Position numbers and translations under genes: made by a program
Shown: piece by piece, positions 19,860-27,237 of the stretch
Position numbering within the stretch: position 1 is the stretch's first letter
Layout: every line of letters begins with the position of its first letter
Source: Pseudorhodoplanes sp.
GTDB taxonomy: Bacteria > Pseudomonadota > Alphaproteobacteria > Rhizobiales > Xanthobacteraceae
Assembly: GCA_019187085.1 (NCBI GenBank)
Contig: JABARS010000013.1
Coordinates: forward strand, 1 to 64,000
DNA: 64,000 bases
Reading direction: 5' to 3'
The notes under the pieces: generated by a model
What the model was told of the DNA's origin: nothing
What the model saw: only the letters and a program-made list of their open reading frames with translations
Database searches by the model: none

Positions 19860-19879
19860 GTCACAAATATTTTTGTGAC
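19860..19879. promoter_or_regulatory. Perfect 20-base palindrome upstream of doxX
   Basis: GTCACAAA and TTTGTGAC flank TATT. The AT-rich palindrome stands out in GC-rich surroundings and lies about 84 bases before the doxX start, a plausible operator. The binding factor is not recognised. Confidence 0.6.
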
Positions 19880-19962
19880 CGCGCGCACATGACCGGCGTC
19901 ATGGACAAGGGCGGCACGCTGTGAAATCAGCTTTGCCTCTGCAAATTCCGGAGGTCAATTCG

Positions 19963-20367
19963 ATGCTGTCGAGTGAGGTTCTATCTGCCTGGTCGCCGCG
20001 CATTCTGAGCATTCTGCGCATCATGGCGGGGCTTCTGTTCCTGCAACACGGGACGGCCAAGTACCTGTCCGTGCCGGTGATGCCGAATTTTGCCAACCTG
20101 CAGATGATGTCGCCGTCCGGCATCGCCGGCGTCATCGAGCTTGTGGCCGGCGCGCTTCTGGTGCTCGGCCTGTTCACGCGGCCGGCCGCGTTCGTCGGTT
20201 CGGGAACGATGGCGGTCGCCTATTTCATGGCGCACGCGCCGCGCAACTTCTATCCGATCCTCAATGGCGGCGAGCTCGCGGCGCTCTTCTGCTTCGTGTT
20301 CCTCTATCTGATCTTCGCCGGCGGCGGCTCCTGGAGCCTCGACGCGCTGCTGCGCAAAAAGAGCTGA
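19963..20367 (+). CDS. DoxX family membrane protein
   Basis: A 134-residue four-helix membrane protein of the DoxX/DoxD type. Conserved family features are ILSILRIMAGLLFLQHGTAKYL, the VIELVAGALLVLGLFTRPAAF segment, the AHAPRNFYPILNGGELAALFC loop and the last helix before LRKKS. Some relatives act with SodA and sulfurtransferases in redox stress; others are merely quinone-reductase-like, so the role is open. I chose the ATG 8 bases after GGAGG rather than the GTG at 19921. The palindrome upstream suggests repressor or activator control, and a bidirectional terminator follows. Confidence 0.85.
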   Translation: MLSSEVLSAWSPRILSILRIMAGLLFLQHGTAKYLSVPVMPNFANLQMMSPSGIAGVIELVAGALLVLGLFTRPAAFVGSGTMAVAYFMAHAPRNFYPILNGGELAALFCFVFLYLIFAGGGSWSLDALLRKKS

Positions 20368-20393
20368 GCGCTCGGCGCATCGCCGTACTGTGG

Positions 20394-20420
20394 AAGGCCC
20401 GCCCATGGCGGGCCTTTCTC
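20394..20420. terminator. Bidirectional terminator between doxX and the Lrp-type gene
   Basis: AAGGCCCGCC and GGCGGGCCTTT pair around CAT with T-rich flanks, between two convergent genes. Confidence 0.75.
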
Positions 20421-20904
20421 ATTTGCCGGCCGGCAGGCGCACGTCCAGCGGCACCAGCGCCTCGTCCTTGGAACTGCGCAGCGTGAGCGAGGTCTTGACG
20501 TTGCGCACATGCGGCGCGCCGGTGAGCTCGCCGACGAAGGCCTGAAAGGTTTTCAAGTCGGGGGCCACGCACTTGAGGATGAAATCGATCTCGCCCGACA
20601 GCATCCAGCACTCGCGCACCAGCGGCTGCTTGCGGACATAGGCTTCGAAGGCATTGAGGTCGGCTTCCGCCTGGCTCGATAGATGCACCATGGCGAAGGC
20701 GACGACCTCGTAGCCGAGCCGCTTCTCGTCGAGCAGGCCGCGATAACCGCGGATGAAACCGGCCTCCTCCAGGGCGCGCACGCGTCGCAGGCAGGGCGGG
20801 GCCGAAATCCCGACCCGCCGCGCCAGTTCCACATTGGTGATGCGGCCGTCGTTCTGCAGTTCGGACAGGATTTTCAGGTCGATCGAATCAAGACGCGCGA
20901 GCAT
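20419..20904 (-). CDS. Lrp/AsnC family transcriptional regulator
   Basis: A 161-residue leucine-responsive-type regulator. It has an N-terminal winged helix-turn-helix (LDSIDLKILSELQNDGRITN, VELARRVGISAPPCLRRVRALEEAGFI in overlapping parts RRVGISAPPCLRRVRAL) and a C-terminal RAM effector-binding domain (VVAFAMVHLSSQAEADLNAF, VRECWMLSGEIDFILKCVAP, VRNVKTSLTLRSSKDE). Such proteins assemble as octamers and sense amino acids. The ATG lies 6 bases after GGAG; longer frames upstream are not conserved-looking. It is divergent from trxB across 236 bases, so it might also act there, which is only a guess. Confidence 0.92.
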   Translation of the reverse strand: MLARLDSIDLKILSELQNDGRITNVELARRVGISAPPCLRRVRALEEAGFIRGYRGLLDEKRLGYEVVAFAMVHLSSQAEADLNAFEAYVRKQPLVRECWMLSGEIDFILKCVAPDLKTFQAFVGELTGAPHVRNVKTSLTLRSSKDEALVPLDVRLPAGK

Positions 20905-21140
20905 CCAGGTCTCCAGGCACCGGACGGCTCTCATATAGCCTTGAACCGGGACCCACGAAAGAAAATTGCGCGCAATCCCCCACCATCGGGCGGGCCGTCC
21001 GTGACGAAGCGCCTGTGGCCTTGCGGGTTGCGTTACTTGCATAGCTCGGCCGAATGTCTACATATTCGCGGCTAAATCGGCGGAACACCGCGGGCGATAT
21101 CCGGCCGTGCGGCCTTCGGGCCCGGAGCCACGAGAGAGCC

Positions 21141-22106
21141 ATGAGCAAAACCACGCACGCCAAGGTTGTCATTATCGGCTCGGGACCGGCCGGCTATACG
21201 GCCGCCATCTACGCCTCCCGGGCGATGCTCGAACCGATCCTGATCCAGGGCTACCAGCCCGGCGGCCAGCTCACCGTCACCACCGACGTGGAGAATTATC
21301 CCGGCTTCGCCGACGTCATCCAGGGCCCCTGGCTCATGGAGCAGATGCGCAAGCAGGCCGAGCATGTCGGCACGCGGATCGTGACCGACTATGTCAGCGA
21401 CCTTGACACCACGCAGCGCCCGTTCCGGCTGACCTGCGATTCCGGCGACGTCTATGTTGCCGACACCGTGATCCTGGCGACCGGAGCGCAGGCGCGCTGG
21501 CTCGGACTGCCGTCAGAAGAGAAATTCAAGGGCTTCGGCGTCTCCGCCTGCGCCACCTGCGACGGCTTTTTCTATCGCGGCAAGGAGGTCGTGGTGATCG
21601 GCGGCGGCAATACCGCGGTCGAGGAAGCGCTGTTCCTGACCAATTTCGCCTCCAAGGTCACGGTCGTCCATCGCCGCGACGGCTTCCGCGCCGAGCGGAT
21701 CCTGCAGGACCGGCTGTTCAAGCATCCCAAGATCACGGTGATCTGGGACACGGTGCTCGACGAGGTGCGCGGCGGCGGCACCCCGCCCAAGGTGACCCAC
21801 GTCGCGCTCAAGAACGTCAAGACCGGCGCGGCAACCGAATTGCCGACCGACGGGGTGTTCATCGCCATCGGACACGCGCCGGCGACCGAGCTCGTGGCCG
21901 GCAAGGTGGAGATGAAGCCATCCGGCTACGTGAAAACCGCGCCGTTCTCCACCGCCACTTCGGTGCCCGGCCTGTTCGCGGCCGGCGACGTCACCGACGA
22001 CGTCTACCGTCAGGCCGTCACTGCCGCCGGGCTCGGCTGCATGGCCGCGCTCGAGGCCGAGCGTTTCCTCGCAGCCCATGCCGAACCGCGGCTCGCGGCC
22101 GAATGA
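21141..22106 (+). CDS. trxB: Thioredoxin-disulfide reductase
   Basis: Flavoenzyme that keeps thioredoxin reduced using NADPH. The 321 residues show the FAD-binding GSGPAGYTAAIYASRA, the redox-active CATC at about 137-140 (SACATCDGFFY), the NADPH-binding GGGNTAVEEALFL and VVHRRDGFRAE, and the closing FAD motif GLFAAGDVTDDVYRQAVTAAG. Length is normal. The start ATG is preceded by GAGAGA; an in-frame earlier start exists at 21054 but adds a non-homologous Arg-rich leader. The lysR gene begins 6 bases after the stop, so the two form an operon, an arrangement I know from Rhizobium-like bacteria. Confidence 0.97.
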   Translation: MSKTTHAKVVIIGSGPAGYTAAIYASRAMLEPILIQGYQPGGQLTVTTDVENYPGFADVIQGPWLMEQMRKQAEHVGTRIVTDYVSDLDTTQRPFRLTCDSGDVYVADTVILATGAQARWLGLPSEEKFKGFGVSACATCDGFFYRGKEVVVIGGGNTAVEEALFLTNFASKVTVVHRRDGFRAERILQDRLFKHPKITVIWDTVLDEVRGGGTPPKVTHVALKNVKTGAATELPTDGVFIAIGHAPATELVAGKVEMKPSGYVKTAPFSTATSVPGLFAAGDVTDDVYRQAVTAAGLGCMAALEAERFLAAHAEPRLAAE

Positions 22107-22112
22107 GGGATC

Positions 22113-23039
22113 ATGCCCATCTCCTCGCGCCTCAATAACCAGTCCAGCATGGACTGGGACAAGCTCAAGGTGTTCCACGCCGCCGCCGAGGCGGGCAGCT
22201 TCACCCATGCCGGCGACCAGCTCGGCCTGTCGCAATCGGCGGTGTCGCGCCAGGTGTCCGCGCTCGAACAGGCGCTCAATGTCTCGCTGTTCCACCGCCA
22301 TGCGCGCGGGTTGATCCTGACCGAGCAGGGCGAACTGCTCTATCGCACCGCGCACGAAGTGTTCATGAAGCTGGAATCGGCGCGCGCCAAGCTGACCGAC
22401 AGCCGCGAACGCCCGAACGGCGACCTGCGCGTGACCACCACCGTCGGACTCGGCACGCACTGGCTGACGCCCAAGCTCGGCGAGTTCGTCGACCTCTATC
22501 CCGATATCCGCATCACGCTGATCACGACCGACGAGGAACTCGACCTCGCCATGCGCGAGGCCGACGTCGCGATCCGGCTGCGCCTGCCGACGCAGCCCGA
22601 CCTGATCCAGCGCAAGCTGTTCTCGGTGCATTACCACGCCTGCGCGACGCCGGATTATCTTAAGCGTCACGGCACGCCGCGCACGATCGACGATCTCGAC
22701 CACCACCGCATCGTGGTGCTCGGCGGCACGGTGCCGCCCTACCTGCAGCCGGCGAAATGGCTCGCCGAAGTCGGACGCGACGGCAAAGGCCCGCGCACGG
22801 CGTTCCTGACCATCAATAACATTCTGGCAGTACTGCGCGCCTGTCAGCAGGGTTTGGGTATAGCGATGCTGCCGGATTATCTCGTCGAGGAGAATCCGGG
22901 ACTGGTGCAGCTCTTCACGGAATCCGAAGGCGTCACGCTGGACGCCTATTTCGTCTATCCGGAAGAACTCAAATCGGTCGCGCGCGTACAAGTCTTCCGC
23001 GATTTTCTTGTATCAAAAGCGCAGCGCTGGAATTATTGA
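22113..23039 (+). CDS. lsrB: LysR-type regulator, probable LsrB/VtlR orthologue
   Basis: A 308-residue LysR regulator. The helix-turn-helix is MDWDKLKVFHAAAEAGSFTHAG, QLGLSQSAVSRQVSALEQAL (given in parts LGLSQSAVSRQVSAL) and the effector domain begins near GDLRVTTTVGLGTHWLTPKL. In Sinorhizobium, Agrobacterium and Brucella the LysR gene next to trxB is LsrB/VtlR, which controls envelope, redox and host-interaction functions and activates AbcR small RNAs. The position after trxB and the small RNA candidate immediately downstream both support orthology. The gene name rests on context and recalled similarity, so I hold it with moderate confidence. Confidence 0.8.
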   Translation: MPISSRLNNQSSMDWDKLKVFHAAAEAGSFTHAGDQLGLSQSAVSRQVSALEQALNVSLFHRHARGLILTEQGELLYRTAHEVFMKLESARAKLTDSRERPNGDLRVTTTVGLGTHWLTPKLGEFVDLYPDIRITLITTDEELDLAMREADVAIRLRLPTQPDLIQRKLFSVHYHACATPDYLKRHGTPRTIDDLDHHRIVVLGGTVPPYLQPAKWLAEVGRDGKGPRTAFLTINNILAVLRACQQGLGIAMLPDYLVEENPGLVQLFTESEGVTLDAYFVYPEELKSVARVQVFRDFLVSKAQRWNY

Positions 23040-23159
23040 CCAAAGGCAAGCGGCGCGTTGCGTGCGGCATTTTGTATCGCCGCAGGTTTGCGGGTGCCGC
23101 ATGGCTGACATACTGCACTTCTCGTTGCGCGCGCGCGCTCCGATCAGCATATTGAAATC

Positions 23160-23290
23160 CTCGCTGTCAGCGAACGTCGATGTCCTCCCAGATCGCGGCG
23201 CACGTTGGCAGTTGTTCCCCTCTGGAAGGAAGGTGCCGGCCATCCCGCGCCGGCACGAAACTTCAGCCGGGCCTTCGGGCCCGGCTTTTT
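23160..23290 (+). ncRNA. Candidate AbcR (alpha-r15) trans-acting small RNA
   Basis: No reading frame fits this stretch, but it has the build of an AbcR RNA. A single-stranded anti-Shine-Dalgarno motif CCTCCCA lies at 23184-23190 and a second pyrimidine motif TTCCCCTC near 23215-23222. A perfect 8-bp hairpin GTGCCGGC/GCCGGCAC follows at 23233-23256. A near-ideal terminator AGCCGGGCC-TTCG-GGCCCGGCT runs into TTTTT (23265-23290). A promoter-like TTGCGC (23125) and CATATT (23148) are 17 bases apart. Location directly after the lsrB/vtlR-type gene matches Agrobacterium and Brucella. The 5' end is an estimate. Confidence 0.72.
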
Positions 23291-23369
23291 CGTTTCGACG
23301 CGTTTTTCGTTTCAGGGTGCGAAGCCGCAGCGCATGATGTCGCAGCATGCATAACCGCATAAACGCACG

Positions 23370-23391
23370 AGGGTTTGCGCGTTCGCGCAAA
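23370..23391 (-). terminator. Stem-loop after msrP
   Basis: On the minus strand GGTTTGCGCG and CGCGCAAACC pair closely, just past the msrP stop. There is no clear U tract, so it may stabilise the transcript end rather than terminate strongly. Confidence 0.5.
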
Positions 23392-23399
23392 CCGCGGCG

Positions 23400-24359
23400 T
23401 CACGCCCAGAGCCGCTCGCCTTCGAGTCCCTTGTAGAGATCGGCGACGAACTCGCCGTAGCCGTTGAACAACAGCGTCGGCCGCCGCTCGCCGACGCCGA
23501 TCAGTTCCTCGTTCGCCTGGCTCCAGCGCGGATGGGCGACCTGCGGATTGACGTTGGCCCAGAAGCCGTATTCGGACGCCTGCAACTGCTCCCACATGCT
23601 CTTCGGACGCTCGGCGGTGAAGCTGAAGCGCACGATCGACTTGATCGATTTGAACCCGTATTTCCACGGTACCGCGAGACGGATCGGCGCGCCGTGCTGC
23701 TTGGCGATCGGCTTGCCGTAGGCGCCGGTGGCAAGGAAGCACAATTCGTTGGTCGCCTCCGCGATGGTGAGGCCCTCGACATAGGGCCACGGATACCAGC
23801 CGGCGCGCTGGCCCGGCGCCATCGCCGGATCCATGAAGGTCTCCATGCGCACGTATTTGGCGTCGCCGAGCGGCTTTGCGAATTCGACCAGTTTCGCGAA
23901 CGGAAAGCCCGACCACGGGATCGCCATCGACCAGGCCTCCACGCAGCGCATGCGATAGAGTCGCTCCTCGACCGGCATCTTGCGGATCAGTTCGTCGAAA
24001 TCAATGACGATCCGCTTCTCGACGAGGCCGTCGATGGTCAGGGTCCAGGGTCGAAGCTTGAGCGCCTTGGCCTGCGCGGCGATATTCTTCGAGGTGCCGA
24101 ACTCGTAGAAATTGTTGTAGTGGCCGTTGATCATCTCGTCGGTCACCGGACGGTCGAGCACGTATTTCTCGTTGCGCCGCGCGGGATAGAGATCGGCCGT
24201 CGGGTCGGGCAGATCGGCGACGCGCTGGGCCGCGCTCGGCGTGGGGCTCGCGACGAGGGCGGCGGCGCCGCCGAGGAATGCGCGCCGGTTGAGGAAGCAG
24301 CGCTCGGGGGTGGCGAGCCTTTCGGGCAGTTCCCAATCGCGACGATGAATGACGTGCAT
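23400..24359 (-). CDS. msrP: Protein-methionine-sulfoxide reductase catalytic subunit MsrP
   Basis: Periplasmic molybdoenzyme that repairs oxidised methionine in envelope proteins. The 319 residues begin with a Tat signal (NRRAFLGGAAALVASP, cut near PSAAQ). The molybdenum-cofactor fold shows YNNFYEFGTSKN, LTIDGLVEKR, the metal-ligand Cys at about 139 in YRMRCVEAWSM, and VPWKYGFKSIKSIV. The ATG lies 6 bases after AGGAG. The membrane haem partner MsrQ, usually the next gene, is absent here; the downstream neighbour on this strand is the small RNA region. It would have to be encoded elsewhere. Confidence 0.95.
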   Translation of the reverse strand: MHVIHRRDWELPERLATPERCFLNRRAFLGGAAALVASPTPSAAQRVADLPDPTADLYPARRNEKYVLDRPVTDEMINGHYNNFYEFGTSKNIAAQAKALKLRPWTLTIDGLVEKRIVIDFDELIRKMPVEERLYRMRCVEAWSMAIPWSGFPFAKLVEFAKPLGDAKYVRMETFMDPAMAPGQRAGWYPWPYVEGLTIAEATNELCFLATGAYGKPIAKQHGAPIRLAVPWKYGFKSIKSIVRFSFTAERPKSMWEQLQASEYGFWANVNPQVAHPRWSQANEELIGVGERRPTLLFNGYGEFVADLYKGLEGERLWA

Positions 24360-24510
24360 CGGATGCTCCTGCGGCGGCGACGAAAGCGATCACCCGACCA
24401 CTAGCGCCGGGACGCCATCACGGGCAAATCACGGATCGGGGAACGGCGCGGCGCACCGCAATACGCCTTAAAGCATGCTCTAGATTCATTTTGTCTTTGA
24501 TAGAAACGAG

Positions 24511-24645
24511 CCCCGTCATTGCCGGGCAACCGGGCCCGACCTCCGGTCGGCCCGGTCGTAAACTTGACCCGGCGATCCATCTTCCTGAAGCAACCCATCT
24601 TTTCGATGGATGCGCGGGTCAAGCCCGCGCATGACGATCCCGAGT
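24511..24645. repeat. Intergenic inverted repeats between msrP and the EAL gene
   Basis: The 300-base gap holds GATCCATC...GATGGAT arms, a GGGTCAAGCCCGCGCATGACG unit (parts GGGTCAAGCCC, GCATGACG) and a CCGGGC...GCCCGG pair. GTCATTGCCGGG at one end and CATGACGATCC at the other frame the element. The same words occur at 1.25 and 28.45 kb. Confidence 0.65.
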
Positions 24646-24659
24646 AAATCTGAATCTCT

Positions 24660-25943
24660 CTAGGGACGCGCGTTGAAGCGCAAAGCCGGCAGCGGCCGGC
24701 CGAGCGATTCGCGGGCCTGATCGACCGGATCGACCACCGTGCGTCGGCGCAGGAGCTGCACGAACTTCTCCTTCTCCATCGGCTTGGCGAACAGATAGCC
24801 CTGCCCGACATGGCAGCCGATGCCCTGCAGCTTGTGGCTCTCGTGCGTGGTCTCGATGCCTTCGGCGACGGTCTTCAGCCCGAAGCGGTGTGCGAGTTCC
24901 ACGATCACCTCGACGACGCCGGCATTGGTGCGGTCGCTGTCGCAGGCGGTGACATAGGAGCGGTCGATCTTGAGCTCGCTGAACGGCAACTGGCGCAGCC
25001 GCGCCAGCGACGAATAGCCGGCGCCGAAATCGTCGATCGCCAGGTTGCAATTGTGCGCGCGCAATTCGTTGGCGACGTCGTTGGCGACGTCCAGGTCCTT
25101 GACGATCTCGTCCTCGGTGACTTCCAGGATCAGGCCCGGCCAGGCCGGCGACTGCGGACGCTGCTCGCGCAGCATCTGGGCGATCGGCAGCTTGACGAGC
25201 GCGGACACCGGCGTATTGACGGCAAGCTTGAGCGGCACGCCGTTGCCGGCAAGCGCGTCGAAATCGCGCAGCGCGCTCAGGATGACGCGCTCGGTGAGCG
25301 CGAGCATGTCCTCCTCGGCGGCGCCGGGCAGGAACTTGTCCGGGAAAATGATGCCGTGCTTGGGATGGTGCACGCGGATCAGGCCTTCGGCGCCGGACAG
25401 GCGCTTGCTCGCCAGATCGATCTTCGGCTGGTACCAGAGCTGCAGCCAGTCGTGCTTGAGCGCCTGCGACAGCGTCACTTTCGGACGCCCGGCTTCGTCG
25501 CGGCGCAGGCCGAGCTCCTGCACGGTCCTGCAGACGGCATCGGCCGGATAAGGCGGCTGCAGCGCCGCCATCATCTTCAATCCTTTCTGCTCGCCGGCCA
25601 GACGCAACTGGCCGATCGCGCAGACCTGCTCGTAGGTGTGGGTCTCGGCCGGGCTGAGAAGCTGCACCGCCGGACGGCGCGGCAACGCGGCAAGCGCGGC
25701 GAGCGCCTCATGGCAGGCGGCGACCGACAGCGTCAGGTCGAGAAAGACGAGATCGGGATTGCGCGCGGCGGTGGCCTCGAGCATCGGCGGGATCGCGGCG
25801 AAAGGCTCGCCGTTGACCTTGTAGATCGCGAGCGCATCGCGGACCGGCGCAACGCGCGCGGCCGCGCCCGCGAGGAAGCACACCGGTTCCGGCTGCCTGT
25901 CCTCTTCGCCCGACGCAAAAAGATTCCGGATTGCACCCAGCAT
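24660..25943 (-). CDS. EAL-domain cyclic-di-GMP phosphodiesterase with degenerate receiver-like N-terminus
   Basis: Probably hydrolyses cyclic-di-GMP. The 427 residues have an N-terminal receiver-like part (residues about 1-150: PDLVFLDLTLSVAACHEAL, AVQLLSPAETHTYEQ) without a clear phospho-Asp pocket, and an EAL domain from about 175. Catalytic residues all appear: Glu in AEGLIRVHHP (EGL instead of EAL), Asn in LAVNTP, Glu in LEVTEDE, the DD of IDDFGAGYSS, Lys in LKIDRSYV, Glu in AEGIETT and Gln in VGQGYLFAKP. There is no GGDEF domain. I chose the ATG beginning MLGAIRNLF because the longer frame upstream lacks homology-like sequence. Flagellar or biofilm output cannot be deduced here. Confidence 0.85.
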   Translation of the reverse strand: MLGAIRNLFASGEEDRQPEPVCFLAGAAARVAPVRDALAIYKVNGEPFAAIPPMLEATAARNPDLVFLDLTLSVAACHEALAALAALPRRPAVQLLSPAETHTYEQVCAIGQLRLAGEQKGLKMMAALQPPYPADAVCRTVQELGLRRDEAGRPKVTLSQALKHDWLQLWYQPKIDLASKRLSGAEGLIRVHHPKHGIIFPDKFLPGAAEEDMLALTERVILSALRDFDALAGNGVPLKLAVNTPVSALVKLPIAQMLREQRPQSPAWPGLILEVTEDEIVKDLDVANDVANELRAHNCNLAIDDFGAGYSSLARLRQLPFSELKIDRSYVTACDSDRTNAGVVEVIVELAHRFGLKTVAEGIETTHESHKLQGIGCHVGQGYLFAKPMEKEKFVQLLRRRTVVDPVDQARESLGRPLPALRFNARP

Positions 25944-26150
25944 TGCGCCACCCGCGGGCCGGTTTGTCTGGCCCTTATCGTCCCCTATCGTCGCAAAGAG
26001 GTAGCGCGCCACAGTTAACAAGCACGTCAGCATGCGGGCGCGGCCGCGAACATGGTTTTCAAATTGCGAAACAGCATGCTGCGATGCGGGTGGCGCCGCG
26101 GATGCGCAACCTGCGGGTGACGAAATCTCGAAAGACGGACGGCGTGCGCG

Positions 26151-26753
26151 TCAGCGCAAATGCGCGTCGATGATCGCCTGGCCCGCAGTCACGAACTGGC
26201 AGGCCGGGCCCGCATGGCCGGTGCTCTGGGTGCACACGAGCGCACCTTCCAGCAGCATGAAAAGCTGGTCGGCCAGAAGTTCCGGCCTGGCGACACCGGC
26301 GCGACGGCACAAAGCCACGAGATTCTCGCGCGTGGTCTGCTTGCATTGCTCGATCACCTGGCGCGCCGGATGGTCCTTCTCGGGCAGTTCCACCGCCGCG
26401 TTGGCAAGCGCACAGCCGCGCGAGCGCGGGTCGCTGACATTGCCGGCGGCCTCGCGCAGCCAGGCCTGAAGTTGAGCGCGCGGGTCGCCCGGATGCTCGG
26501 CTTCGAGCCGCGCCCAGACCTCATTCTTCTCCACGGACAGCCGGCGCAGGCATTCGGCCACCAGCTCGTCCTTGGAGGCGAAGTGGCGGTACAGTGTCAT
26601 CTTGTTGGTGCCGGCGGCCTCGGCAATGGCGTCCACGCCGACCGCCCGGATGCCCTGGCGGTAGAACAGCTCGCGCGCCGCCGCGACGATGCGGTCCCGC
26701 GGCGGGATGCGATCCGGACTCTCGTTCCTGGCCAGTCCTTTGGTCTCGGTCAC
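26151..26753 (-). CDS. TetR family repressor, divergent from nemA-like gene
   Basis: A 200-residue TetR-type regulator. The DNA-binding helices are RDRIVAAARELFYRQGIRAVGVD and IAEAAGTNKMTLYRHFASKDELV (parts REL FYRQG and GTNKMTLYRHF). The ligand domain contains CALANAAVELPEKDHPA and a Cys near FVTAGQ. Its gene starts with GTG and faces a small gene and an Old Yellow Enzyme gene across about 130 bases holding twin operators. The layout matches NemR-type control of reactive-electrophile reductases, in which Cys modification releases the repressor. Cys residues in CLRR, RGCAL, EQCKQ and ALCRR are available for this, but sensing is an inference. Confidence 0.88.
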   Translation of the reverse strand: MTETKGLARNESPDRIPPRDRIVAAARELFYRQGIRAVGVDAIAEAAGTNKMTLYRHFASKDELVAECLRRLSVEKNEVWARLEAEHPGDPRAQLQAWLREAAGNVSDPRSRGCALANAAVELPEKDHPARQVIEQCKQTTRENLVALCRRAGVARPELLADQLFMLLEGALVCTQSTGHAGPACQFVTAGQAIIDAHLR

Positions 26754-26763
26754 AGGTTCAGCT

Positions 26764-26793
26764 CTTGACAGGGGTGTTACCGGTCAGTAACTA
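26764..26793 (+). promoter_or_regulatory. Promoter of the small gene and nemA-like gene
   Basis: A consensus TTGACA (26764-26769) and TAACTA (26788-26793) are 18 bases apart. The first operator lies in the spacer. Confidence 0.55.
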
Positions 26794-26816
26794 GATAAAT
26801 GTTACCGGTCGGTACC
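26776..26816. promoter_or_regulatory. Two TetR operator copies
   Basis: GTTACCGGTCAGTAAC (26776-26791) and GTTACCGGTCGGTACC (26801-26816) are near-palindromes 25 bases apart centre to centre, or about two and a half helical turns. They cover the promoter between the divergent TetR gene and the reductase operon. Confidence 0.75.
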
Positions 26817-26881
26817 GCAATGCCCAAATGCTCATGCCCCGGTCGGAATCGCTTTGTCAGTTTACCGGGAAGGATCTTTTC

Positions 26882-27106
26882 ATGCAGGACACCCTCTACG
26901 GCAAGTCGGCCCCGCACGGTAGCCCGCAGCAGGGCCGCCGACTCTCGTTTCCCGAAATCCTTTCCGATCCGCTGGTACGCACCGTGATGCGCGCGGACGG
27001 CGTCGATCCGGCGGAACTCGAACGCTGCCTCGCCGGCATGGCCGCGACGCTGGCGCGGACCCGCCCGCCTTTCCCCACGCAGAGCCGCTGCGCGGCGCTG
27101 TGCTGA
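26882..27106 (+). CDS. Small uncharacterised protein ahead of the nemA-like gene
   Basis: I do not recognise this 74-residue protein. AAGGA lies 8 bases before the ATG. The middle, RRLSFPEILSDPLVRTVMRADGVDPAELE, given in parts (RLSFPEILSDPLVRTVM, ADGVDPAELE), looks folded, predicted as two helices, and the end is TQSRCAALC with two Cys. It is read first from the TetR-controlled promoter, 131 bases ahead of the reductase gene. Codon use matches the neighbours. It may be a genuine small protein of electrophile response or a leader peptide. Confidence 0.6.
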   Translation: MQDTLYGKSAPHGSPQQGRRLSFPEILSDPLVRTVMRADGVDPAELERCLAGMAATLARTRPPFPTQSRCAALC

Positions 27107-27237
27107 CCCCTTCAGATCGACGCGGAGACTTCCACACCGCGTCGCCCGCGCCGGGCCCGGCTCCGCAGGCCCCCTCCAACGCAGAGAGCAGACCCGGCGC
27201 GGCCTTTTTCCCGGAACGATCCGAAAGGAAACCCACC

